A stretch of DNA of 10,148 nt, taken from assembly GCA_002278985.1 (NCBI GenBank), contig NCJP01000037.1, positions 1 through 10,148 of the forward strand, in the 5' to 3' direction. Of the stretch, positions 1 to 5,013 are shown in pieces (within the stretch, counting starts at the first letter, position 1; each line of letters begins with the position of its first letter). Below the pieces are notes generated by a model. It was not told where the DNA came from. It saw only the letters and a program-made list of their open reading frames with translations, and did no database searches. The stretch comes from Erythrobacter sp. 34-65-8 (GTDB taxonomy: Bacteria > Pseudomonadota > Alphaproteobacteria > Sphingomonadales > Sphingomonadaceae). Made by a program: the position numbers and the translations under genes.

Positions 1-169
1 CGCGCGCCGCGAGCGCCATCGGCGTCACGAACTTGGCCCCGCCCTCGGTCAGCACACAGGTCACCGTGCCACCACCCTTGCGGATCAGGCGGACGAGCTC
101 GCACGATTTGTAGGCGGCAATCCCGCCGCCAACCACCAGCAGGATGCGCGGATAACCCGTTCCGGTCAC
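1..169 (-). CDS. coaBC: Bifunctional phosphopantothenoylcysteine decarboxylase / phosphopantothenate-cysteine ligase, 5' part only
   Basis: Only the first 56 codons are in the window; the rest runs off the left edge. CoaBC makes 4'-phosphopantetheine from phosphopantothenate and cysteine in two steps, a cytosolic part of coenzyme A synthesis. The fragment shows the start of the N-terminal flavoprotein (CoaC) domain: a hydrophobic strand running into GGGIAAYKSCELVR (residues 14-27), the family's GGIAAYK nucleotide-binding turn, then a second strand with VTCVLTEGGAKFVTPMAL, which matches the Dfp pattern TEAA..F(I/V)TP. I chose the GTG at 167-169 because AGGAG lies at 177-181 with a 7-nt spacer; the nearby upstream ATG is out of frame and soon stops. 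It is divergent from the DUF4345 gene. The C-terminal ligase domain cannot be seen, so a CoaC-only protein is not excluded. Confidence 0.85.
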   Translation of the reverse strand, partial: MTGTGYPRILLVVGGGIAAYKSCELVRLIRKGGGTVTCVLTEGGAKFVTPMALAAR

Positions 170-313
170 CCGCCTGCTCCTGCCCTGGCCACTGCCATGC
201 CCGCCGTGGGCGTCATCCTGACCCGTCCCCTCATTGCCCGATGTTGAGCAGGGGCATGGTTAACCGCGCACACCCGTTCGCGCCAGCCCCGTCGGCCATC
301 CCTTGCCGGGCAC

Positions 314-343
314 AGGGATAATTTTGTCTGGCGACTTATCCCT
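314..343. promoter_or_regulatory. 8-bp inverted repeat, candidate operator upstream of the DUF4345 gene
   Basis: AGGGATAA at 314-321 is mirrored perfectly by TTATCCCT at 336-343, with a 14-bp spacer, so the half-sites are 22 bp apart start to start, about two helical turns. It lies about 40 bp upstream of the start at 384, in a relatively AT-rich patch between the divergent coaBC and DUF4345 genes. The geometry suits a dimeric regulator. I see no convincing -35/-10 pair to place it against, so the role is inference. The half-sites share TTATCC with the DnaA box, but the remaining bases do not match it. Confidence 0.3.
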
Positions 344-383
344 ATCGTCTTGGTAACCTGCCCGCGAAATGGGGAGACTACGG

Positions 384-767
384 ATGCGTTTGGTGCTGAC
401 CGGGCTGATTTTCGCCGCAGGGTTGCTGTTCCTGTTCATTGGCCTGGGCTTCCTGCTCGATCCCGTGGCCGCAGGCACGGACTTCGGCCTCACCCCCACT
501 ACCGCTCAGGGTCTGGCCTCGATCAGGGCCGACATGACCGCGTTCTTCGTGGTGGGGTCCGTTTGCATGATGGTGGGCGCCTGGCGCCGCAACGGGGACC
601 TGCTGCTGGTTCCGGCCGGCCTGTTCGGCGTGGCGCTGGTGGGCCGGTTCGTCGGGCTGGCCGTGGACGGCCCTTGGGACGGTTACTGGCAGCCGATGCT
701 GGTGGAGGCGGTCATGGTCATCCTGCTGCTGATCGCCAGCCGGGTGCTGCCCCACCCGCAGACCTGA
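384..767 (+). CDS. Small four-helix membrane protein, DUF4345-like
   Basis: This gene encodes a 127-residue protein that is almost wholly hydrophobic, with about four predicted membrane helices (roughly residues 4-26, 51-67, 73-95 and 103-121) and short polar loops. The segment GLASIRADMTAFF (43-55) at the start of helix 2 resembles the conserved (S/A)IRA(D/E) stretch of DUF4345 proteins, whose function is unknown. I chose the ATG at 384 because GGGGAG at 371-376 lies 7 nt upstream; an in-frame ATG at 369 would add five residues but has no good ribosome site. The gene stands alone on the plus strand between the divergent coaBC and the convergent ubiB, with the inverted repeat at 314-343 upstream. 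No catalytic motif is visible. The family assignment is by pattern only and could be wrong; that it is an integral inner-membrane protein is secure. Confidence 0.65.
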   Translation: MRLVLTGLIFAAGLLFLFIGLGFLLDPVAAGTDFGLTPTTAQGLASIRADMTAFFVVGSVCMMVGAWRRNGDLLLVPAGLFGVALVGRFVGLAVDGPWDGYWQPMLVEAVMVILLLIASRVLPHPQT

Positions 768-774
768 GGCCGGC

Positions 775-791
775 TCAGCCTGCCAGGCTGA
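775..791. terminator. Hairpin between convergent genes, possible bidirectional terminator
   Basis: TCAGCC at 775-780 pairs with GGCTGA at 786-791 around the 5-nt loop TGCCA. It fills the 24-bp gap between the stop of the DUF4345 gene and the stop of ubiB. There is no T-run on either side, so intrinsic termination is uncertain. A further CAGCCTG copy at 802-808, inside the end of ubiB, could compete for the same pairing. Confidence 0.35.
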
Positions 792-2348
792 CTAGGCCCC
801 CCAGCCTGACCAGAGCGCCGCCGCCACTGCCGCGCCGCCGATAGCGGCGGCCAGCAGATAACCCGGCCAGCGCCGTTCGGTCCGCGCGCGCTTGTCCCAC
901 ATCAGTTCGATGTCCGGCAAAGGCGGCGGTTCGGGCGCGCCGCCCTTGGGCGGATACTGTTCCTCCAGCCGGCGGACCAGCGCGGGGATGCGCAGCAGGG
1001 TCTCGGTATCCTCGCGAATACGGTCGGCCAGCGCGGATTCGGGGCCGAGTTCGTCACGGATCCAGTTGCGCACGAACGGGGCGGCCACATCCCACATGTT
1101 GATCTGCGGATCGAGCTGGGTCGCAATCCCTTCGACCATGACCATCGTCTTCTGCAGCAGCAGCAGGTGCGGCTGGGTCTTCATGTCGAAATCGCGGGTG
1201 ATCGCGAACAGCCCGTCGAGCATCTGGCCGACACTCAGTTCGCTGACCGGCTTGCCCCGCATCGGCTCGCCCACGGCGCGCAGCGCGGTCGCGAACTCGT
1301 CGACATTGTGATAGCTGGGCACATATTGCGCCTCGAAGTGGATCTCGGCCACGCGGCGATAATTGCCGGTGGTGAGGCCAAAGAGGATCTCCGCCAGCCA
1401 CATCCGCGCGCGCCGGTCAATCCGGCCCATGATCCCGAAGTCGATCGCGACAATGGTGCCGTCGGCCCGCACGAACAGGTTGCCCTGGTGCATGTCGGCA
1501 TGGAAGAATCCGGCGCTGATGGCTTGGGTCAGGAACGCCAGCACCAGCCGCTGGGCCAGATCGGGCAGGTCGTGGCCTGCCGCCACCAGCTCCTCGCGCC
1601 GGGAAATCTTCACCCCGTCGACCCATTCGATCGTCATCACCCGGCCATTGGTCCGGTCCCAGTCGATCTCGGGGATATGGTAGCCGGGGATGGCCCGCAT
1701 CGCCTGCGCCAGCTCGCTGGCCGAAGCCGCTTCGCGCCGCAGGTCCAGCTCGCGCAAGGTCCAGCGCTTGAAGTTGGCGATGGTCAGGCGCGGGCGCAGC
1801 CGCTGTGCCTCCCCGCCCAATGCCTCGAGATGGGCGGCGGCCCATTCGTAAGTATCGATATCGCGGGCGAACTTTTCGCGGATGCCGGGGCGCAGCACCT
1901 TGATCGCAACCTGGCGGCCCTCGATCGTCACGCCCTTGTGGACCTGGGCGATGGACGCCGCGCCGACCGGCTCCTCCTCGACATGGCTGTAAAGCGCCTC
2001 GAGCGGCTGGCCGAAGCTCGACTCAATCGCCGCGCGAATCTCGGCAAACGGCACGGGCGGCAGGCTGTCCTGCAGGCCGAGCAGGTTGTGCACCGCTTCC
2101 TCGCCCACCAGATCGGGGCGGGTGGCCAGCGTCTGCCCCAGCTTGATCGCAGCCGGGCCGATATCCTGGAACGCACCGGCATAGTCCGGCACGCGCGGCT
2201 GGACCGTGCCGAACCGGGCGATCCGGGCCAGCCGCTTGACCGGCGCAGGGGTATTGGGATCGTTCTCGATCCCGCGCAGGGCCCCGTGCCGGGCAAGGGT
2301 GCGGCCCCACGTGAGCAGGCGGAAGAGATGGGTCCTTGGGCTTGTCAC
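792..2348 (-). CDS. ubiB: UbiB, atypical kinase-like ATPase required for ubiquinone biosynthesis
   Basis: This 518-residue ABC1/ADCK/UbiB-family protein supports the hydroxylation and methylation steps of ubiquinone synthesis at the inner membrane. It has the family's diagnostic parts: KLGQ (69-72) in the KxGQ extension, the alanine-rich loop VGAASIAQVH (128-137) in place of a glycine-rich loop, VAIK with Lys150, ELD (200-202, the ExD motif), HADMHQGN (283-290) and DFG (303-305). A C-terminal hydrophobic segment (about residues 495-515) is the expected membrane anchor. The length is normal for the family. Translation starts at a GTG (2346-2348) only 4 bp after the ubiE stop, so the two are almost surely cotranscribed and coupled; no strong separate ribosome site is visible. 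The older name, 2-polyprenylphenol 6-hydroxylase, reflects a mutant phenotype and not its own chemistry. Confidence 0.93.
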   Translation of the reverse strand: MTSPRTHLFRLLTWGRTLARHGALRGIENDPNTPAPVKRLARIARFGTVQPRVPDYAGAFQDIGPAAIKLGQTLATRPDLVGEEAVHNLLGLQDSLPPVPFAEIRAAIESSFGQPLEALYSHVEEEPVGAASIAQVHKGVTIEGRQVAIKVLRPGIREKFARDIDTYEWAAAHLEALGGEAQRLRPRLTIANFKRWTLRELDLRREAASASELAQAMRAIPGYHIPEIDWDRTNGRVMTIEWVDGVKISRREELVAAGHDLPDLAQRLVLAFLTQAISAGFFHADMHQGNLFVRADGTIVAIDFGIMGRIDRRARMWLAEILFGLTTGNYRRVAEIHFEAQYVPSYHNVDEFATALRAVGEPMRGKPVSELSVGQMLDGLFAITRDFDMKTQPHLLLLQKTMVMVEGIATQLDPQINMWDVAAPFVRNWIRDELGPESALADRIREDTETLLRIPALVRRLEEQYPPKGGAPEPPPLPDIELMWDKRARTERRWPGYLLAAAIGGAAVAAALWSGWGA

Positions 2349-2352
2349 GCGC

Positions 2353-3084
2353 TCAGATCTTCCAACCCGAATGGATCGCGACCGCGCCGCCGAGAATGGG
2401 CTCCACCCGGGTCTGTTCGAACCCGGCAGCGCGGATCATGCCCTTGAATTCCGGCATCCTGGGGAACCGCCGGATCGATTCGGCGAGATAGCGATAGCTG
2501 TCCTCGTCGCCCGCGATCATCTTGCCCATCTTCGGCATGATCTTGTGCGAATAGACGTCATAAGCCTGCTTGAACCCCGGCCAGTCAGTGGTGGAGAATT
2601 CCATGCAGAAGAAGCGCCCGCCGTGGCGCAGCACCCGGTATGCCTCGGCCAGGGCCCGGTCGATATGGGTCACATTGCGGATGCCGAATACGATCGTATA
2701 GGCGTCGAAAGTGCGCGCAGGATACGTCAGTTGCTCGGCATTCTGGCACGACCAGGTGAGCCCGGTCAGTCCGCGCTCCACCGCCCGCTCAACCCCGACA
2801 TCGAGCATGTCCTGGTTGATATCGGCCACGGTCACGTCTGCGCCACGCCCGACCATCCGGAAGGCAATGTCCCCGGTGCCGCCGGCCATGTCGAGAATCG
2901 CCTCGCCCGGCTGCGGTTTGACCCGGCGCACGAAGCGGTCCTTCCACAAGCGGTGCATCCCGCCCGACATCGCATCGTTCATCACATCGTAGCTGGCCGC
3001 CACGCTGGAAAAGACCGCGCCGACGCGGGCGGTCTTCTCGTCGGGGGTCACTTCCTCGTAACCGAAGGATACTGTTTCGCTCAT
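2353..3084 (-). CDS. ubiE: Ubiquinone/menaquinone biosynthesis C-methyltransferase UbiE
   Basis: This 243-residue SAM-dependent class I methyltransferase carries out the C-methylation step of ubiquinone (and, where present, menaquinone) synthesis. Signature 1 is clear: SYDVMNDAMSGGMHRLWK (31-48). SAM motif I is ILDMAGGTGDIA (63-74), the acidic end of strand 2 is VADIN (86-90), and the second family signature is RVLRHGGRFFCMEFST (150-165). I chose the ATG at 3084, which gives MSETVSFGYEEV, because AGG lies 7 nt upstream and homologues begin here; upstream in-frame codons up to a TTG at 3138 would add 18 unlikely residues. It is the first gene of the ubiE-ubiB unit and is divergent from mutM across 74 bp, which must hold promoters for both. 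Length and motifs are complete. Confidence 0.95.
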   Translation of the reverse strand: MSETVSFGYEEVTPDEKTARVGAVFSSVAASYDVMNDAMSGGMHRLWKDRFVRRVKPQPGEAILDMAGGTGDIAFRMVGRGADVTVADINQDMLDVGVERAVERGLTGLTWSCQNAEQLTYPARTFDAYTIVFGIRNVTHIDRALAEAYRVLRHGGRFFCMEFSTTDWPGFKQAYDVYSHKIMPKMGKMIAGDEDSYRYLAESIRRFPRMPEFKGMIRAAGFEQTRVEPILGGAVAIHSGWKI

Positions 3085-3158
3085 GATATCGCCTGTCTGG
3101 GGATTGCGTGGCCTTAGGGGCAATTGCGGCGGCGGCAAAGGGTGTTAAGGCACCTACC

Positions 3159-3974
3159 ATGCCGGAACTCCCCGAAGTCGAAACCACCGTGCGCGGGCTG
3201 GCGCGGTTCCTCGAAGGCGAGCGGATCGTTGCCGCGCGCACCAACCGGGCGGACCTGCGCCGGCCCTTCCCGGCCGATCTGGTCCAGGCGCTGACCGGGG
3301 CCACCGTCACCGGGCTGGGCCGGCGGGCCAAGTACGGTCTGATCCACACCGACCGGGACCGGACGCTGATCTTCCATCTCGGCATGAGCGGGCGCTGGCG
3401 AATCGATCCGGCTGAACCGGACAAGCACGACCATTTCGTGATCGAGACCGCCGATCACCGCTTTGCCCTGTGCGATCCGCGCCGGTTCGGCTGGGTTGAC
3501 CTGGTCGATACCGGCGCGCTCACCGCCTGGCCCAGCTTTGCCGCGATGGGGCCGGAGCCGCTCGGACCTGACCTCGATGCCGCCTATCTGAAAGGCGCGC
3601 TGGCAGGGCGCAAGCAGGCGATCAAGCTGTGCCTGCTCGACCAGCGGATCGTCGCCGGGCTCGGCAATATCTATGTTTGCGAAGCGCTGTTCCGCGCACA
3701 CATCGACCCGCGCAAGGCAGGCGGCAAAGTATCACGCGCCGCGCTCGACCGGCTGGTGCCGGCCATCCGCGCGGTGCTCAACCAGTCCATCGAAGATGGC
3801 GGGTCGACCTTGCGCGACTATGCCCGCCCCGACGGGGAGCTGGGCTATTTCGCGACCCGTTTCGCCGTCTACGGCCGCGAGGGGGAGCCCTGCACCAGCG
3901 GCGATGGCGGCGTTATCCAGCGCCTGGCGCAAGGCGGGCGCAGCACCTGGTTCTGCCCCAGATGCCAGCGCTAA
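3159..3974 (+). CDS. mutM: Formamidopyrimidine-DNA glycosylase (Fpg/MutM) with an atypical zinc finger
   Basis: This 271-residue bifunctional glycosylase/AP lyase removes 8-oxoguanine and formamidopyrimidines. The mature N-terminus PELPEVETT has the nucleophile Pro2 and Glu3 and Glu6. AKYG (57-60) holds the conserved Lys58, DPRRFG is at 106-111, and GLGNIYVCE (167-175) contains the DNA-binding Asn170 of the helix-two-turn-helix. The C-terminal hairpin GGRSTWFCPRCQ is present, with Arg261. The zinc finger should read C-x2-C...C-x2-C, but the sequence is EPCTSGDGGVIQR: Cys245 is followed by Thr-Ser-Gly and the second cysteine is missing, with one extra residue before Val-Ile. Cys266 and Cys269 remain. 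The start at 3159 is set by the invariant MPELPE and by TAAGG at 3146-3150; longer in-frame starts are rejected. mutM is followed by rpsT after 187 bp containing a terminator. Confidence 0.95.
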   Translation: MPELPEVETTVRGLARFLEGERIVAARTNRADLRRPFPADLVQALTGATVTGLGRRAKYGLIHTDRDRTLIFHLGMSGRWRIDPAEPDKHDHFVIETADHRFALCDPRRFGWVDLVDTGALTAWPSFAAMGPEPLGPDLDAAYLKGALAGRKQAIKLCLLDQRIVAGLGNIYVCEALFRAHIDPRKAGGKVSRAALDRLVPAIRAVLNQSIEDGGSTLRDYARPDGELGYFATRFAVYGREGEPCTSGDGGVIQRLAQGGRSTWFCPRCQR

Positions 3975-4015
3975 AGCGCGGGCCCCGCACCGGAGCCGGC
4001 CTGGCCGCCATCAGG

Positions 4016-4037
4016 GGCGCCAGCAGAGGCGCCAGCA
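4016..4037 (+). repeat. Short direct repeat, two copies of GGCGCCAGCA
   Basis: The decamer GGCGCCAGCA occurs at 4016-4025 and again at 4028-4037, a 12-bp period, in the spacer between mutM and rpsT just before the candidate rpsT promoter. Each copy contains the GGCGCC palindrome. This may be chance in GC-rich DNA or a tandem protein-binding site; nothing else supports a function. Confidence 0.3.
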
Positions 4038-4042
4038 ATGGG

Positions 4043-4071
4043 TTGACGATTCGCAGTCCGGCCACTAAGTG
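4043..4071 (+). promoter_or_regulatory. Candidate rpsT promoter
   Basis: TTGACG at 4043-4048 and TAAGTG at 4066-4071 are 17 bp apart. The -35 matches the TTGACG element known for alphaproteobacterial housekeeping promoters; the -10 is poor. Transcription from it would begin near 4078, just before the hairpin at 4083-4104, which would then be in the rpsT leader. A GATTC (GANTC) site at 4048-4052 overlaps the end of the -35 box. This is inference from pattern only. Confidence 0.35.
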
Positions 4072-4082
4072 CGCCGCTTTCC

Positions 4083-4104
4083 GGCGGAGCTTTCCGCCTT
4101 TTTT
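4083..4104 (+). terminator. Rho-independent terminator between mutM and rpsT
   Basis: GGCGGA (4083-4088), loop GCTT, TCCGCC (4093-4098), then six T residues (4099-4104): a perfect 6-bp GC-rich stem with a U-tract on the plus strand. It is 109 bp past the mutM stop and 58 bp before the rpsT start. An outer pairing, TTTCCG (4078-4083) with CGGAAA (4105-4110), would take up the U-tract and first stem base and could compete with it. It either ends mutM transcripts or, if the promoter at 4043-4071 is real, acts in the rpsT leader. Confidence 0.75.
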
Positions 4105-4161
4105 CGGAAACGATCTGCAAGGATATCCGGCTGCATAGTGCGGCCCGAGACAAGGACGAAC

Positions 4162-4422
4162 ATGGCCAATACGCCGCAAGCCAAGAAGCGCATCCGTCGC
4201 AACGCCAACCGGGCCGAAATCAACGGCGCCCGCATGAGCCGCATTCGCAGCTTCGTGAAGAAGGTCGAAACCGCCCTGGCTGGCGGCGACAAGCAGGAAG
4301 CCGCCGAAGCACTCAAGGCCGCTCAGCCGGAACTGGCGCGCGGCGTGGCCCGCGGCGTGATCCACAAGAACACCGCATCGCGCAAGATGTCGCGCCTGTC
4401 GAAGCGGGTTGCCGCTCTCTGA
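4162..4422 (+). CDS. rpsT: 30S ribosomal protein S20
   Basis: This 86-residue, highly basic helical protein binds 16S rRNA in the small ribosomal subunit. The N-terminus [14 protein letters not shown] and the C-terminal part [22 protein letters not shown] (65-86) are textbook S20: an Ala-Asn-rich start, and the HKNTA.RK.SRL pattern shared across bacteria. Length is normal. The start at 4162 is fixed by homology and by AAGGA at 4152-4156 with a 5-nt spacer; in-frame codons upstream are rejected because they would read through the terminator region. It stands between mutM and dnaA, the usual place for rpsT in many alphaproteobacteria. In E. coli S20 represses its own translation; no such site can be identified here. 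Dyads at 4430-4447 and 4509-4541 probably end the transcript. Confidence 0.97.
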   Translation: MANTPQAKKRIRRNANRAEINGARMSRIRSFVKKVETALAGGDKQEAAEALKAAQPELARGVARGVIHKNTASRKMSRLSKRVAAL

Positions 4423-4429
4423 TTCGGCG

Positions 4430-4447
4430 GGGCTCCGGCCGGAGCCC
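4430..4447 (+). terminator. Perfect 18-bp palindrome just after rpsT
   Basis: GGGCTCCGG (4430-4438) is followed directly by its reverse complement CCGGAGCCC (4439-4447), starting 7 bp past the rpsT stop. As RNA it would form a GC-rich stem with a tight loop. Only a weak T-containing stretch (TGACTTCT) follows, so it may protect the 3' end of the mRNA or help termination without being a full intrinsic terminator. Confidence 0.4.
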
Positions 4448-4508
4448 TGACTTCTGACCGGCACCGCTCTGCTTGCGCACCGGCCCGATCACCTCCCGAC
4501 TTGCTTAC

Positions 4509-4541
4509 AAAAGGGTCGTCGCTGCTGCGCCGGCCCTTTTT
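4509..4541 (+). terminator. Probable intrinsic terminator of rpsT
   Basis: AAAAGGGTCG (4509-4518) pairs with CGGCCCTTTT (4531-4540), a 10-bp stem with one G-T wobble and a 12-nt loop, followed by one more T. The A-tract and T-tract are in the stem base, so it could work on both strands. It is 86 bp past the rpsT stop and separates rpsT from the dnaA upstream region. Confidence 0.65.
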
Positions 4542-4571
4542 GCCGTGCCCTGCCTCTCTGTAGTGTGTGCT

Positions 4572-4585
4572 GAAAGCCGGCTTTC
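4572..4585. repeat. 14-bp perfect palindrome upstream of dnaA
   Basis: GAAAGCC joined to GGCTTTC gives a gapless 14-bp palindrome. With no loop it is more like a protein-binding dyad than an RNA hairpin. It is over 400 bp upstream of the dnaA start and 31 bp after the rpsT terminator. No regulator can be named. Confidence 0.35.
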
Positions 4586-4696
4586 CGGTGGTGGCCGGGT
4601 GCTGCGGCGCAGCATGTCATGTTCGACCGCGACGCCGCTGCAGAAAAACCTAGGTTCCGCCGCGATTCGCGTCCGTGGTTACTGCAAAATTCAGCG

Positions 4697-4711
4697 TTAA
4701 CAGCGCCTTGA
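4697..4711 (+). promoter_or_regulatory. CtrA-like half-site pair upstream of dnaA
   Basis: TTAA (4697-4700), 7 bp, then TTGA (4708-4711): one mismatch from the alphaproteobacterial CtrA consensus TTAA-N7-TTAA. It lies inside the GANTC cluster about 300 bp before dnaA. One near-match in several hundred bases is weak evidence. Confidence 0.2.
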
Positions 4712-4774
4712 ATGGAGCCCTGCGGGTCGCACTGAGTCAATCGTTTTATTTCAGTTTTTTTGCGGTTTCCCCAC

Positions 4775-4804
4775 TTGCGACTCAGCCTCCAGGGGCCCTA
4801 ACAA
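4775..4804 (+). promoter_or_regulatory. Weak candidate dnaA promoter
   Basis: TTGCGA (4775-4780) and TAACAA (4799-4804) are separated by 18 bp, giving a start near 4811 and a leader of about 200 nt. Both hexamers are imperfect and other starts in the T-rich patch are possible. The GACTC methylation site at 4779-4783 overlaps the -35 element, which would suit methylation control. Confidence 0.2.
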
Positions 4805-4852
4805 CTGAAGTGCACCGGGCAGGACAGCTGGTGAATCACATTGCAGGCACAT

Positions 4853-4882
4853 GGGGTCAGGCCCCGGAACAGCGTTTCCGGG
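4853..4882 (+). promoter_or_regulatory. Two mutually exclusive hairpins in the dnaA leader
   Basis: GGGG (4853-4856) can pair with CCCC (4862-4865) around TCAGG, or CCCGGAA (4863-4869) can pair with TTCCGGG (4876-4882) around CAGCGT. Positions 4863-4865 are needed by both, so only one can form. A third hairpin, CCGGC-CTGA-GCCGG, lies at 4921-4934. If these are in the dnaA 5' untranslated region they could affect translation, but no riboswitch class is recognised. Confidence 0.3.
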
Positions 4883-5013
4883 AACGGACAACTGCGTCTG
4901 GCGTCAATGTGTGGACGTGACCGGCCTGAGCCGGGCAATCGGGGGCGGGCAAGGGCATGGCTGAAGAACATGGCGTGGGCCACACGGCGAAACGCAGGAC
5001 GGAGAGTGAGGGC

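Larger units (their letters stand above)
4664..4837. promoter_or_regulatory. Cluster of four GANTC (CcrM-type methylation) sites upstream of dnaA
   Basis: GATTC at 4664-4668, GAGTC at 4734-4738, GACTC at 4779-4783 and GAATC at 4833-4837 fall within 174 bp, whereas GANTC should occur about once per 300 bp at this base composition and looks sparse in the coding parts of the window. GANTC is the target of the cell-cycle methylase CcrM, found in most alphaproteobacteria, and in Caulobacter methylation of the dnaA promoter promotes dnaA transcription. The sites are seen; methylation control here is inference. Confidence 0.45.
4542..5013 (+). other. Long non-coding region and presumed leader upstream of dnaA
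   Basis: No credible gene lies here: the open frames start at TTG or similar codons, cross hairpins and have no recognisable protein content. What it does hold is a 14-bp palindrome GAAAGCCGGCTTTC (4572-4585), a hairpin GCTGC-GGC-GCAGC (4601-4613), four GANTC sites (4664-4837), a CtrA-like pair (4697-4711), an unusually T-rich patch (about 4742-4770) in otherwise GC-rich DNA, and hairpins at 4853-4882 and 4921-4934. I looked for DnaA boxes (TTATCCACA and its complement) and found none, so there is no sign of oriC. The best reading is the promoter and 5' leader of dnaA. Confidence 0.6.

Noticed and set aside
314..343. Pair of inverted DnaA boxes upstream of the DUF4345 gene
   Set aside because: Both halves share TTATCC with the DnaA box but mismatch in the last three positions (7 of 9 and 6 of 9), and there are no further boxes nearby.
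1167..2447. 426-residue open frame on the plus strand opposite ubiB, and a 303-residue one at 2206-3117 opposite ubiE
   Set aside because: Low-complexity products typical of antisense shadows; ubiB and ubiE are well supported by motifs.
3885..3974. Frameshift in the end of mutM
   Set aside because: The frame before and after the odd C-T-S-G-D-G segment is normal and reaches the expected C-P-R-C-Q ending, so only a compensated pair of errors could explain it.
4473..4740. Small open frames between rpsT and dnaA on both strands (75 and 83 residues)
   Set aside because: They start at non-ATG codons or lack ribosome sites, run across a strong hairpin, and the proteins have no recognisable features.
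4423..5013. Replication origin next to dnaA
   Set aside because: No DnaA boxes (TTATCCACA or complement) in the gap; only partial matches such as TGTGGA at 4911-4916. In alphaproteobacteria the origin is usually elsewhere.
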